6,614 nt of DNA from an uncultured Actinomyces sp. (GCA_915069725.1 CAJZFF010000097.1:1-6614), one strand, 5' to 3'. Positions 1-5,637 are shown, counted from the stretch's first letter. Made by a program: numbers and translations. Notes: generated by a model from the sequence alone, not told the origin.

Positions 1-589
1 CATCAGGACGCGAGCCAAAGGCCGTCGGCCCGGAAGTCTCCTCCCGGGCCCGACGACGCTCCTGGGACCGGCGCTGGGCCTCTCCTCCGCGCGAGAGGTT
101 GCCCGGCACATCAGCCAGGGCCTGGGAGGCCTCGCGAACCTCACGAGCGGCAATGATCGAGTAGCGCGAGGCCACGACCTGGCTGATGGAGGTGAAATCG
201 CGTCGCCCCCGGGTCAGGGCGTAGCTGAAGAGCTGGAAGACGATGCCCCACAGCACCCCCAGCAGGACGCAGGCCCAGAAGTTGAGCCTGGGACCGCTAC
301 TGCCGGCCACCGACATGATGATGCCGAAGAACACCCCGATCCACAGGCCGTTAAGAGCCCCCGACATCGCCGCCCTCCCCCAGCTCATGCGCCCGGTGAT
401 GCGCTCGACCTGACGCAGGTCTGTGCCGATGATCGCCAGATGCTGCACCGGAAAGCCCTGGTCCGACAGGGCATCCACCGCCCTCTGCGCCTCGGGGTAG
501 GTCGCGAAGGAGGCCACCTCCTCCCCCTGGGGCATGACACCACCACTGGACGAGGTCAGGGAGGACAACGGGCTCGGATTGGCGTTCAT
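1..589 (-). CDS. General-stress (YflT/GS17M-like) two-helix membrane protein, C-terminus outside window
   Basis: The reading frame is open from an ATG at 589 to the left edge, giving 196 visible residues with no stop. Residues 24-66 form a soluble alpha/beta domain (EEVASFATYPEAQRAVDALS, then LAIIGTDLRQVERITGR), which matches the actinobacterial 'general stress protein' family related to the N-terminal domain of Bacillus general stress protein 17M. Two hydrophobic helices follow at about 76-96 (GALNGLWIGVFFGIIM, rich in small residues) and 103-126. The cytoplasmic tail from about 165 on is Arg/Glu-rich. The biochemical role of the family is unknown; a stress-linked membrane role is inferred from its name and from similar proteins. 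The gene is divergent from the MgtE-like gene, an arrangement I recall from other actinobacteria. No good Shine-Dalgarno precedes ATG 589. An in-frame ATG at 631 and another at 535 are alternatives. Family identification is fairly sure; the start is less so. Confidence 0.8.
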   Translation of the reverse strand, partial: MNANPSPLSSLTSSSGGVMPQGEEVASFATYPEAQRAVDALSDQGFPVQHLAIIGTDLRQVERITGRMSWGRAAMSGALNGLWIGVFFGIIMSVAGSSGPRLNFWACVLLGVLWGIVFQLFSYALTRGRRDFTSISQVVASRYSIIAAREVREASQALADVPGNLSRGGEAQRRSQERRRAREETSGPTAFGSRPD

Positions 590-657
590 GTGGGCTATCG
601 TCGCACGCGCGGGCACGCGGTACGGACCCATCGGCAGGCAATCACGCCTCAGGCGCA

Positions 658-663
658 TAGGCT
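658..663 (+). promoter_or_regulatory. -10 box TAGGCT for a leaderless mRNA of the MgtE-like gene
   Basis: TAGGCT fits the actinobacterial TANNNT -10 pattern. Its last T is 7 nt before the GTG at 670, so transcription would begin at or next to the start codon. No purine-rich ribosome binding site lies in the 20 nt upstream of that GTG, which supports leaderless translation. No convincing -35 hexamer is visible. Confidence 0.5.
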
Positions 664-669
664 TGGCTT

Positions 670-1962
670 GTGGAGAACACCAGGACGCGCACGACCAGCA
701 GGGTCTTTGTGGCCCGCCTCATCGGCACCTCCGTCTTCGACCCCTTGGGCGATGAGGTGGGCAAGGTCCATGACGTCGTCGTCCTGCTGCAGATGCGCGG
801 GGAGCCGCGAGCGGTCGGGTTCGTCATCGAGGTCTCCAGCCGGCGCCGCGTCTTCCTGCCCCTGTCGAGGATCACCGCCATCGAGCCCGGAGCCGTCATC
901 ACCACGGGCCTGATGAACATCCGCCGCTTCACCCAGCGCCACGTGGAGACCCTGGTCGTCGGCGAGCTGCTGGACCGGGTGGTCACCATGCGCGACGGCT
1001 CGGGGAACGTCACGGTGCGCGACGTGGCCATCGAGCGTGACCGCGGCATGGACTGGAAGGTGACCCGCCTGTTCGTCCAGCGCGCCTCCTCCGGCCCCCT
1101 GGGCCTGCGCCGCGGGGAGACCTTCACGGTGCGCCCCGACGAGGTCACAGGCCTGGCCGCCAGCGCCGACCAGCAGGGCGCCACCGCGCTGCTGGCCACC
1201 CTGGAGGACCTCAAGGCGGCCGACCTGGCCGACGTCATGCGCGACCTGCCCCAGGACAGCCAAATGCGCGTGGCCGCCGAGCTGACCGACGAGCGCCTGG
1301 CCGACGTCCTGGAGGAGCTCGGCAACGAGGACGCCGTCGCCCTCCTGTCCCGCCTGGAGGCCGGGCGCGCCGCCCACGTCCTGGACGCCATGCAGCCCGA
1401 CGACGCCGCCGATCTGGTCGCCGACCTCCCCCAGCTCAAGGCCACCGAGCTGCTGGGCCTCATGGAGCCCGAGGAGGCCGAGGACGTGCGCCGCCTCATG
1501 GCCTACGACGACTACACCGCCGGCGGCCTGATGACCACCGAGCCGATCATCCTGCCCCCCGAGTCAACGGTGGCGACCTTCCTGGCTCAGTCCCGCAAGG
1601 CCGAGGTCCCTCCCGCCCTGGCCGCCGTCGGCTTCGTGTGCCGCCCGCCCCTGGAGTCCCCCACCGGCAAGTTCGTGGGCATGATCCACTTCCAGAGGGC
1701 CCTGCGCGAACGCCCCCAGCGCATGGTCGGCTCCATCGTGGACACCGACGTCGACTCCGTGCGCCCCGAGGACTCCATCGGTACCGTCACCCGCCTGCTG
1801 GCCACCTACAACCTGACGGCCCTGCCGGTCCTCGACGACGCCGGACGCCTGCTGGGCGCCGTCAGTGTCGACGACGTCCTGGACCACCTCATGCCCGACG
1901 ACTGGCGCGTGGCCGACGAGGCCGTCACCGACGAGACGATCGAGAGGGGCGCCAATGCCTGA
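670..1962 (+). CDS. PRC-barrel / MgtE-N / CBS-pair protein lacking the MgtE membrane pore
   Basis: A 430-residue soluble protein. Residues 14-75 (RLIGTSVFDPLGDEVGKVHD) and about 95-158 look like two PRC-barrel-type beta modules. Residues about 170-278 are the helical MgtE intracellular N-domain, with repeated 'L..AD.AD.L..L' units. The signature AYDDYTAGGLMTTE (278-291) joins it to a CBS pair (about 286-345 and 350-408; LPVLDDAGRLLGAVSVDDVL in the second). In true MgtE Mg2+ channels the N-domain and CBS pair sense Mg2+ and gate a five-helix pore. Here the protein stops right after CBS2 with a short acidic tail and no membrane segment. It is therefore not a transporter on its own, despite usual automatic names. 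It overlaps the DUF1003 membrane gene by 8 bp, suggesting translational coupling and a joint role. The start is GTG 670, chosen because the PRC module begins soon after and a -10 box sits at leaderless spacing. Ligand (Mg2+ or nucleotide) is inferred. Confidence 0.88.
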   Translation: MENTRTRTTSRVFVARLIGTSVFDPLGDEVGKVHDVVVLLQMRGEPRAVGFVIEVSSRRRVFLPLSRITAIEPGAVITTGLMNIRRFTQRHVETLVVGELLDRVVTMRDGSGNVTVRDVAIERDRGMDWKVTRLFVQRASSGPLGLRRGETFTVRPDEVTGLAASADQQGATALLATLEDLKAADLADVMRDLPQDSQMRVAAELTDERLADVLEELGNEDAVALLSRLEAGRAAHVLDAMQPDDAADLVADLPQLKATELLGLMEPEEAEDVRRLMAYDDYTAGGLMTTEPIILPPESTVATFLAQSRKAEVPPALAAVGFVCRPPLESPTGKFVGMIHFQRALRERPQRMVGSIVDTDVDSVRPEDSIGTVTRLLATYNLTALPVLDDAGRLLGAVSVDDVLDHLMPDDWRVADEAVTDETIERGANA

Positions 1963-2527
1963 CCAGCTCGACCAGCCCTTGCCCGACAGCCGCCTGCGGT
2001 GGCTGCGCAGGACGCATCCGGCCCACGCCTCGCGCTCCGACGGCTTCGGCCGCTTCGCCGAGGCCACCGCCCGCTTCATGGGCTCGCCCAAGTTCGTGCT
2101 CTACATGTCGATCTTCGTCATCGTGTGGATCGTGGCGAACCTCATCCTGGCCAAGATGCAGAAGGCCTGGGACGCCTACCCCTTCATCCTGCTCAACCTG
2201 GCCTTCTCCACCCAGGCCTCCTACTCGGCCCCCCTCATCATGCTGGCCCAGAACCGGCAGGACGACCGCGACCGCGTCACCGCCGAGCAGGACCGCCAGC
2301 GCGCCCAGCGCAACCTGGAGGACACCGAGTTCCTCACCCGGGAGATCGCCGCCCTGCGCCTGGCCATGAACGACGTCGCCACCCGCGACTTCGTGCGCAG
2401 CGAACTTCGCGACATGCTCAGCGAGATCCTCGCCGAGGAGCGCCTCACCCGTGAGGAGATCGCCGAGTTCCAGGACAGCGGCGACGACGAGCCCGACACC
2501 GCCCCTGAGCAGCGCACCGCTCAGTGA
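1955..2527 (+). CDS. DUF1003 membrane protein
   Basis: A 190-residue protein. The DUF1003 core covers about 45-110: a first membrane helix (FVLYMSIFVIVWIVANLIL, 48-65), the family hallmark DAYPFILLNLAFSTQASYSA (73-92) forming the second helix, and APLIMLAQNRQDDRDR at its cytoplasmic end. A charged, probably coiled-coil segment follows (100-172), then an acidic disordered tail. The function of DUF1003 is unknown. The ATG at 1955 is chosen because GAGAGGGG (1942-1949) lies 5 nt upstream and the sequence before it in this frame is MgtE-like coding sequence read out of frame. The start overlaps the last 8 bp of the MgtE-like gene, so the two are almost surely cotranscribed and coupled. A plausible reading is that DUF1003 anchors the pore-less MgtE/CBS sensor at the membrane; this is inference. 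Confidence 0.9.
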   Translation: MPDQLDQPLPDSRLRWLRRTHPAHASRSDGFGRFAEATARFMGSPKFVLYMSIFVIVWIVANLILAKMQKAWDAYPFILLNLAFSTQASYSAPLIMLAQNRQDDRDRVTAEQDRQRAQRNLEDTEFLTREIAALRLAMNDVATRDFVRSELRDMLSEILAEERLTREEIAEFQDSGDDEPDTAPEQRTAQ

Positions 2528-2546
2528 GGGAGCACCCGGCCCTCAC
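2524..2546 (+). terminator. Weak hairpin at the end of the MgtE-like/DUF1003 operon
   Basis: A perfect 7 bp inverted repeat, GTGAGGG and CCCTCAC, with a 9 nt loop, overlaps the DUF1003 stop codon. No T-tract follows, so termination would be weak or partial. It could instead be chance in GC-rich DNA. Confidence 0.3.
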
Positions 2547-2554
2547 GTGGGACT

Positions 2555-2571
2555 CGCCACCTGTCGTGGCG
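2555..2571. promoter_or_regulatory. Inverted repeat at the -35 position of mrp
   Basis: CGCCAC-CTGTC-GTGGCG is a perfect 6 bp dyad with a 5 nt centre. It spans about -43 to -27 relative to a transcription start at the mrp ATG, where a -35 element would lie, and no recognisable -35 hexamer is present there. It could be a repressor or activator site, or chance. Confidence 0.25.
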
Positions 2572-2585
2572 CTCGACGGCACCCC

Positions 2586-2591
2586 TAGGAT
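2586..2591 (+). promoter_or_regulatory. -10 box TAGGAT for leaderless mrp mRNA
   Basis: TAGGAT fits TANNNT and ends 7 nt before the mrp ATG at 2598, the same spacing as at the MgtE-like gene. The 6 nt between box and ATG (GGGCCC) leave no room for a leader. mrp would thus have its own promoter 70 bp after the DUF1003 stop. Confidence 0.5.
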
Positions 2592-2597
2592 GGGCCC

Positions 2598-3740
2598 ATG
2601 ACGCAACCGACTCATGACGCCGTCATGGAGGCGCTGGCCAGGGTCATCGACCCCGAGCTGCACCGCCCCATCACCGACCTGGGAATGGTCTCCTCCGTTG
2701 ACATCGCCGAGGACGGCGTGGTCAGCGTCGAGGTGCTCCTGACCGTGGCCGGGTGCCCCTTGAAGGACACGATCACCGCCGACACCCGACGCGAGGTCAG
2801 CACCGTCGAGGGTGTCACCGAGGTGCAGGTGAGCCTGGGCGTCATGAACGATGAGCAGAAGGCCGAGCTGCGGCGCCGCCTGCGCGGTGGGGCCGCCGAA
2901 CCGGTGGTTCCCTTCACCCAGCCGGGCAACCTCACCCGGGTCTACGCCGTCACCTCCGGCAAGGGAGGGGTCGGCAAGTCCTCGGTGACCGCGAACCTCG
3001 CCGCCGCCATGGCCGCCCAGGGCCTGAGCGTGGGCGTCGTCGACGCCGACATCTACGGCTTCTCCATCCCCCGCATGCTGGGCGTGGACCGGGTCCCCAC
3101 CCAGCTCGACGGCATGATCGTGCCGCCCGTGGCCCACGGGGTGAAGGTCATCTCGATCGGCATGTTCGTCGAGGACAAGCAGCCGGTCGTCTGGCGCGGC
3201 CCCATGCTGCACCGCGCCGTCCAGCAGTTCCTCTCCGACGTGTTCTGGGGCGACCTGGACGTCCTGCTGCTGGACCTGCCGCCCGGCACCGGCGACGTGA
3301 CGATCTCCGTGGCCCAGCTGCTGCCCAACGCCGAGATCCTCGTGGTCACCACCCCGCAGACGGCCGCCGCCGAGGTCGCCGAGCGCACCGGCCTCATCGC
3401 CACCCAGACGCACCAGAAGGTGGTGGGCGTCATCGAGAACATGTCCTACATGCCCCAGCCCGACGGCTCACGCCTGGAGATCTTCGGCTCCGGCGGGGGC
3501 GAGATCGTCAGCGCCTCCCTGAGCGAGACCCTCGGTTACGAGGTGCCGCTGCTGGCCCAGTTGCCGCTGGACATCCGTCTGCGCGAGGGCTCCGACACCG
3601 GCAACCCGGCTACAGTGGCCGACGACGGCAAGCCCGTCGCCGACGCCCCCGCAGCTCTGGAGCTGTCCGCCGTCGCCCAGCGTCTGTCCCACCGCGCTCG
3701 CGGCCTGGCCGGCAAGAGCCTGGGGGTCACCCCGGCCTGA
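2598..3740 (+). CDS. mrp: Mrp/NBP35-family (ApbC-like) iron-sulfur cluster carrier ATPase
   Basis: A 380-residue cytosolic P-loop protein. Residues 5-85 are a MIP18/DUF59 domain (DPELHRPITDLGMV, and AGCPL with the conserved Cys53). Residues 113-365 are the ParA/MinD-type ATPase: deviant Walker A SGKGGVGKSS (120-129, signature Lys122), switch I DADIYGFSIPRMLG (149-162), and switch II LLLDLPPGTGD (223-233). Mrp proteins bind and transfer Fe-S clusters in an ATP-dependent way. In many homologues NMS.. is followed by a CxxC that holds the cluster at the dimer interface. Here the equivalent stretch NMSYMPQPDGSRLEIFGSGG (281-300) has no Cys, and Cys53 is the only Cys in the protein. From memory, actinobacterial Mrp proteins share this loss. 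The start is set by the leaderless -10 spacing and by the family N-terminus. It lies behind the DUF1003 gene and converges with tatB. Confidence 0.93.
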   Translation: MTQPTHDAVMEALARVIDPELHRPITDLGMVSSVDIAEDGVVSVEVLLTVAGCPLKDTITADTRREVSTVEGVTEVQVSLGVMNDEQKAELRRRLRGGAAEPVVPFTQPGNLTRVYAVTSGKGGVGKSSVTANLAAAMAAQGLSVGVVDADIYGFSIPRMLGVDRVPTQLDGMIVPPVAHGVKVISIGMFVEDKQPVVWRGPMLHRAVQQFLSDVFWGDLDVLLLDLPPGTGDVTISVAQLLPNAEILVVTTPQTAAAEVAERTGLIATQTHQKVVGVIENMSYMPQPDGSRLEIFGSGGGEIVSASLSETLGYEVPLLAQLPLDIRLREGSDTGNPATVADDGKPVADAPAALELSAVAQRLSHRARGLAGKSLGVTPA

Positions 3741-3750
3741 TACCGGTCCC

Positions 3751-3774
3751 GCCGGCTCTCTTACCGAGTCCGGC
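3751..3774. terminator. Hairpin after mrp, convergent gap
   Basis: GCCGG-CTC and GAG-T-CCGGC form an 8 bp stem with one bulged T and a 7 nt loop, starting 10 bp after the mrp stop. No T-run follows on the plus strand. It is a plausible but weak terminator for mrp. Confidence 0.35.
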
Positions 3775-3799
3775 ATTGGTCACATCGCCCGACGGCTCT

Positions 3800-3822
3800 T
3801 TCGCCCGGCTCGATGGGGCGAA
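3800..3822. terminator. Hairpin after tatB, convergent gap
   Basis: TTCGCCC and GGGCGAA form a perfect 7 bp stem with a 9 nt loop, starting 11 bp past the tatB stop when read on the minus strand. There is no U-tract. With the hairpin at 3751-3774 it may end the two converging transcripts. Confidence 0.35.
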
Positions 3823-3833
3823 GCTCGTACGGG

Positions 3834-4778
3834 TCAGAAGTCGACGGCGATGCGCGCAGCCTCGGCGCGGGTGCGGGCGGCGGCGTTGGCGGCGCGCACG
3901 ATGTCACGCGGGGACAGAGGACGCACGCGGGTACGGGAGTCATCACCCGCCGCGGTGGCGTCCCCTGCATCCTCGCCGGAGGCAGCGGCCTGCGGCTCGA
4001 CCAGGCTTGTCGGGACCTCCACCGGCTCCGGCTCGGCCGGACGCTCGGACTGCTCCGGCTGCTCAGCGCCCTCCGTGTCCTCGGCCTCCCCGGACTGCTC
4101 GGGCTCTGTCTTCTCCGGCTCAGTCTCGTCAGCCCCGTCAGTCGACTCGACCAACTCGACCGACTCGACTGACCCAGCCTCAGTCTCGGCCTCGGCGTCA
4201 TCCTCGACGTCGTCCGCCTGCTGGAGCACTCCCCGCGGCGGAGCGGCAGCTGCCTGCTCAGCGCTCTGCGGGCTCTCAGCGTTCTCGACACCCTCAGTGC
4301 TCTCGGAGTTCTCGGAGCCCTCGGTGCTCCCGCTGCTCTCAGCCTTCTCGGCATCCTTCTCGGCCAGCCGCTCGTCGCGCTTGGCCTCGATCTGCTTGCT
4401 CAGCGACGTGGCCCGATCCTTCTTGACCACGTCGTTGACAGCCTGTGCGGCGTCGTCGGACATCTCCTTGGCGGCTGAGCCGACGGAGCGGAAGGGGTGG
4501 GCGAGATCCTCGCGGATGGCGTCGATGTCCTCCCCCAGGGCGTCGCGCACGATCTTGCGCGGGTCGTACTGGCGCGGATCGAGGCTGGACAGGTCCAGGT
4601 CGGCCATCTCGGGGCCGACCTCCTCGGCGATCTGGCTGCGCGCGTTGTCCAGGAACACCCTGAGCTGACGCACCATCTGCGTGAGCTTGCGGGTGTACTC
4701 GGGCAAGCGCTGCGGCCCCACCACGATCACCGCCACCAGGATGATGACGAGGAACTCAGATCCGTTGATGCCGAACAC
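3834..4778 (-). CDS. tatB: TatB, Sec-independent protein translocase subunit with a long acidic tail
   Basis: Read from the GTG at 4778 this is 314 residues. The N-terminus (M)FGINGSEFLVIILVAVIV has the TatB form: one membrane helix (about 8-21), the Gly-Pro hinge at 21-22, then an amphipathic helix (QRLPEYTRKLTQMVRQLRVF, 23-42). TatB with TatC forms the receptor for twin-arginine signal peptides in the membrane. A conserved part to about 120 (DPRKIVRDALGEDIDAIRED) is followed by a Glu/Ser/Thr/Ala/Pro-rich, probably disordered region (about 136-270), then a positively charged end, RPLSPRDIVRAANAAARTRA. This is about twice the length of E. coli TatB (171 aa). The upstream ATG at 4802 would add eight residues, but a near-consensus -10 box lies between it and the GTG, and the family normally begins at MF.I, so GTG 4778 is preferred. 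No tatA or tatC is in the window. It is divergent from the O-methyltransferase gene. Confidence 0.88.
   Translation of the reverse strand: MFGINGSEFLVIILVAVIVVGPQRLPEYTRKLTQMVRQLRVFLDNARSQIAEEVGPEMADLDLSSLDPRQYDPRKIVRDALGEDIDAIREDLAHPFRSVGSAAKEMSDDAAQAVNDVVKKDRATSLSKQIEAKRDERLAEKDAEKAESSGSTEGSENSESTEGVENAESPQSAEQAAAAPPRGVLQQADDVEDDAEAETEAGSVESVELVESTDGADETEPEKTEPEQSGEAEDTEGAEQPEQSERPAEPEPVEVPTSLVEPQAAASGEDAGDATAAGDDSRTRVRPLSPRDIVRAANAAARTRAEAARIAVDF
4143..4169. repeat. Three tandem 9 bp units inside tatB
   Basis: CGACTCGAC, CAACTCGAC, CGACTCGAC in direct succession encode VES/VEL/VES-type triplets in the TatB acidic tail. The 9 bp period keeps the reading frame, so slippage would change tail length by three residues. 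Nearby DNA (4260-4370) has a looser repetition of CTCGG/CTCAG motifs that encode Glu and Ser. Confidence 0.6.
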
Positions 4779-4785
4779 GCCGCTC

Positions 4786-4791
4786 AGTATA
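4786..4791 (-). promoter_or_regulatory. -10 box TATACT for tatB
   Basis: On the minus strand TATACT (5 of 6 to TATAAT) ends 8 nt before the GTG at 4778 and lies downstream of the alternative ATG at 4802. If used, transcription would start at or next to the GTG, giving a leaderless or near-leaderless tatB mRNA that excludes the ATG. No good -35 is visible; TTCGGA is present but closer than usual. Confidence 0.5.
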
Positions 4792-4897
4792 GGGAGTCCC
4801 ATCGGTCCGAATCCGCCTCGGTTCGCCTACCGGCGGACTCACCCGGGCGAGCGCCCTTCCGCCTATCAGGCCGAACACCTGGAACAATGTGGCTTGA

Positions 4898-4916
4898 GGG
4901 GTGCGCCTGGCACCCC
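4898..4916 (+). promoter_or_regulatory. 5' leader hairpin before the O-methyltransferase gene
   Basis: GGGGTGC-GCCTG-GCACCCC is a perfect 7 bp stem with a 5 nt loop. It ends 9 nt before the Shine-Dalgarno GAAAGG (4926-4931). A possible -10 (AACAAT, 4883-4888) would put the transcript start just before the stem. It could act as an mRNA structure or as an operator dyad; neither is shown. Confidence 0.3.
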
Positions 4917-4937
4917 GCAGCAGAAGAAAGGCTCACA

Positions 4938-5573
4938 GTGAGTGCGGACAAGACGCTGAGCTGGTCCTACACGGAGGACTTCACCGCGGAGGACGAGGCC
5001 ACCGCCCAGGCCCGCATACGCGGGCTCGAGCTCGGCATCACCCCGGTGTCCTCGGGGACCGGAGCGGCGCTGCGGATGCTGGCCGCCTCAGTGGGCGCCA
5101 AGTCCGTGGCCGAGGTCGGCACCGGCACCGGCGTCTCGGGCCTGTGGCTGCTGGGCGGCATGGGCACTGACGGGGTCCTCACCACGATCGATGTCGAGCC
5201 CGAGCTCCAGCGCGAGGCGCGTCGCGCCTTCGACGGGGCCGGCTATCCCTCCTCACGCACCCGCATCATCCAGGGGCGGGCCTCGGACGTCATGCCCCGG
5301 ATGGCGGCCCGCTCCTACGACATGGTGGTGCTCGACGTCGCCCCGGAGGAGGCGATCCTCCTGGCCTCCAACGCCCTGCGAATGCTGCGCCCCGGCGGGG
5401 TCCTGGCCGTCACCCGGGCCCTGTGGAACGACCACGTGGCCGACCCGGCCCGCCGCGACGTCACCACCGTGGCAGCCCGCGAGCTCGGCAAGGCGCTGCG
5501 CGCCTCCCGGGCGCTGCTGACCACACTGCTGCCCGTCGGAGACGGCCTGCTCGTCTCCGTGCGCCAGACCTGA
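4938..5573 (+). CDS. Class I SAM-dependent O-methyltransferase (Methyltransf_3 / CCoAMT-like)
   Basis: A 211-residue cytosolic Rossmann methyltransferase that uses S-adenosylmethionine. The SAM-binding loop is VAEVGTGTGVSGLWL (58-72, motif I), the ribose-binding acid is in TIDVEPE (Asp85), and YDMVVLDVAPEE (127-138) fills the place of the usual FDL.FIDADK. LRPGGVLAV (150-158) and the C-terminal LLPVGDGLLVSV (197-208) are also typical. In metal-dependent members the ligands are the first Asp of DADK and the Asp-Asn of 'DN.LW'. Here Asp133 remains, but the DN position reads Thr159-Arg160 (TRALWNDHV). The substrate is unknown. It resembles mycobacterial Rv1220c as I recall it. The start is GTG 4938, with GAAAGG 6 nt upstream. 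An in-frame ATG at 4887 lies inside the leader hairpin region and has no good ribosome site. It is divergent from tatB and convergent with DUF3117. Confidence 0.87.
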   Translation: MSADKTLSWSYTEDFTAEDEATAQARIRGLELGITPVSSGTGAALRMLAASVGAKSVAEVGTGTGVSGLWLLGGMGTDGVLTTIDVEPELQREARRAFDGAGYPSSRTRIIQGRASDVMPRMAARSYDMVVLDVAPEEAILLASNALRMLRPGGVLAVTRALWNDHVADPARRDVTTVAARELGKALRASRALLTTLLPVGDGLLVSVRQT

Positions 5574-5604
5574 CCATTCACCGCCCAACCGGGCAGAACG
5601 AGAA

Positions 5605-5637
5605 AGAGGGCCGGACCCGCAGTGGGTCCGGCCCTCT
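5605..5637. terminator. Strong bidirectional terminator hairpin
   Basis: AGAGGGCCGGACCC pairs perfectly (14 bp) with GGGTCCGGCCCTCT around a 5 nt loop, 31 bp after the O-methyltransferase stop. On the minus strand the stem is followed by TTCTCGTTCTG, a modest U-rich run. On the plus strand it is followed by CTCGCGAG. It lies between convergent genes and most likely ends both transcripts. Confidence 0.8.

Noticed and set aside
642..1499. Long minus-strand open frame opposite the MgtE-like gene
   Set aside because: The Arg/Ser-rich shadow translation has no recognisable domain, and the plus strand encodes a well-formed PRC/MgtE/CBS protein there.
670..1962. Calling the gene a magnesium transporter MgtE
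   Set aside because: It has no membrane helices; only the cytosolic sensor domains of MgtE are present, so transport cannot be claimed.
2445..3413. Minus-strand 322-codon frame opposite mrp, Gly/His/Asp-rich
   Set aside because: This composition is typical of antisense frames in GC-rich DNA, and the opposite strand carries Mrp motifs throughout.
4141..4172. CRISPR-like or regulatory repeat array
   Set aside because: The 9 bp units have no spacers and lie in frame inside tatB, so this is a coding microrepeat.
3850..4668. Long plus-strand open frame opposite tatB (272 codons, Ser-rich)
   Set aside because: It is the antisense of the Glu/Ser/Thr-rich TatB tail. GAG, TCC and similar codons read in reverse give Ser-rich frames without stops. 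It has no ribosome site or family resemblance, while the minus-strand frame is a clear TatB.
4497..4937. Apparent long N-terminal extension of the O-methyltransferase
   Set aside because: The frame stays open back into tatB only because of GC bias. The extension has no methyltransferase homology, and GTG 4938 has a proper Shine-Dalgarno.
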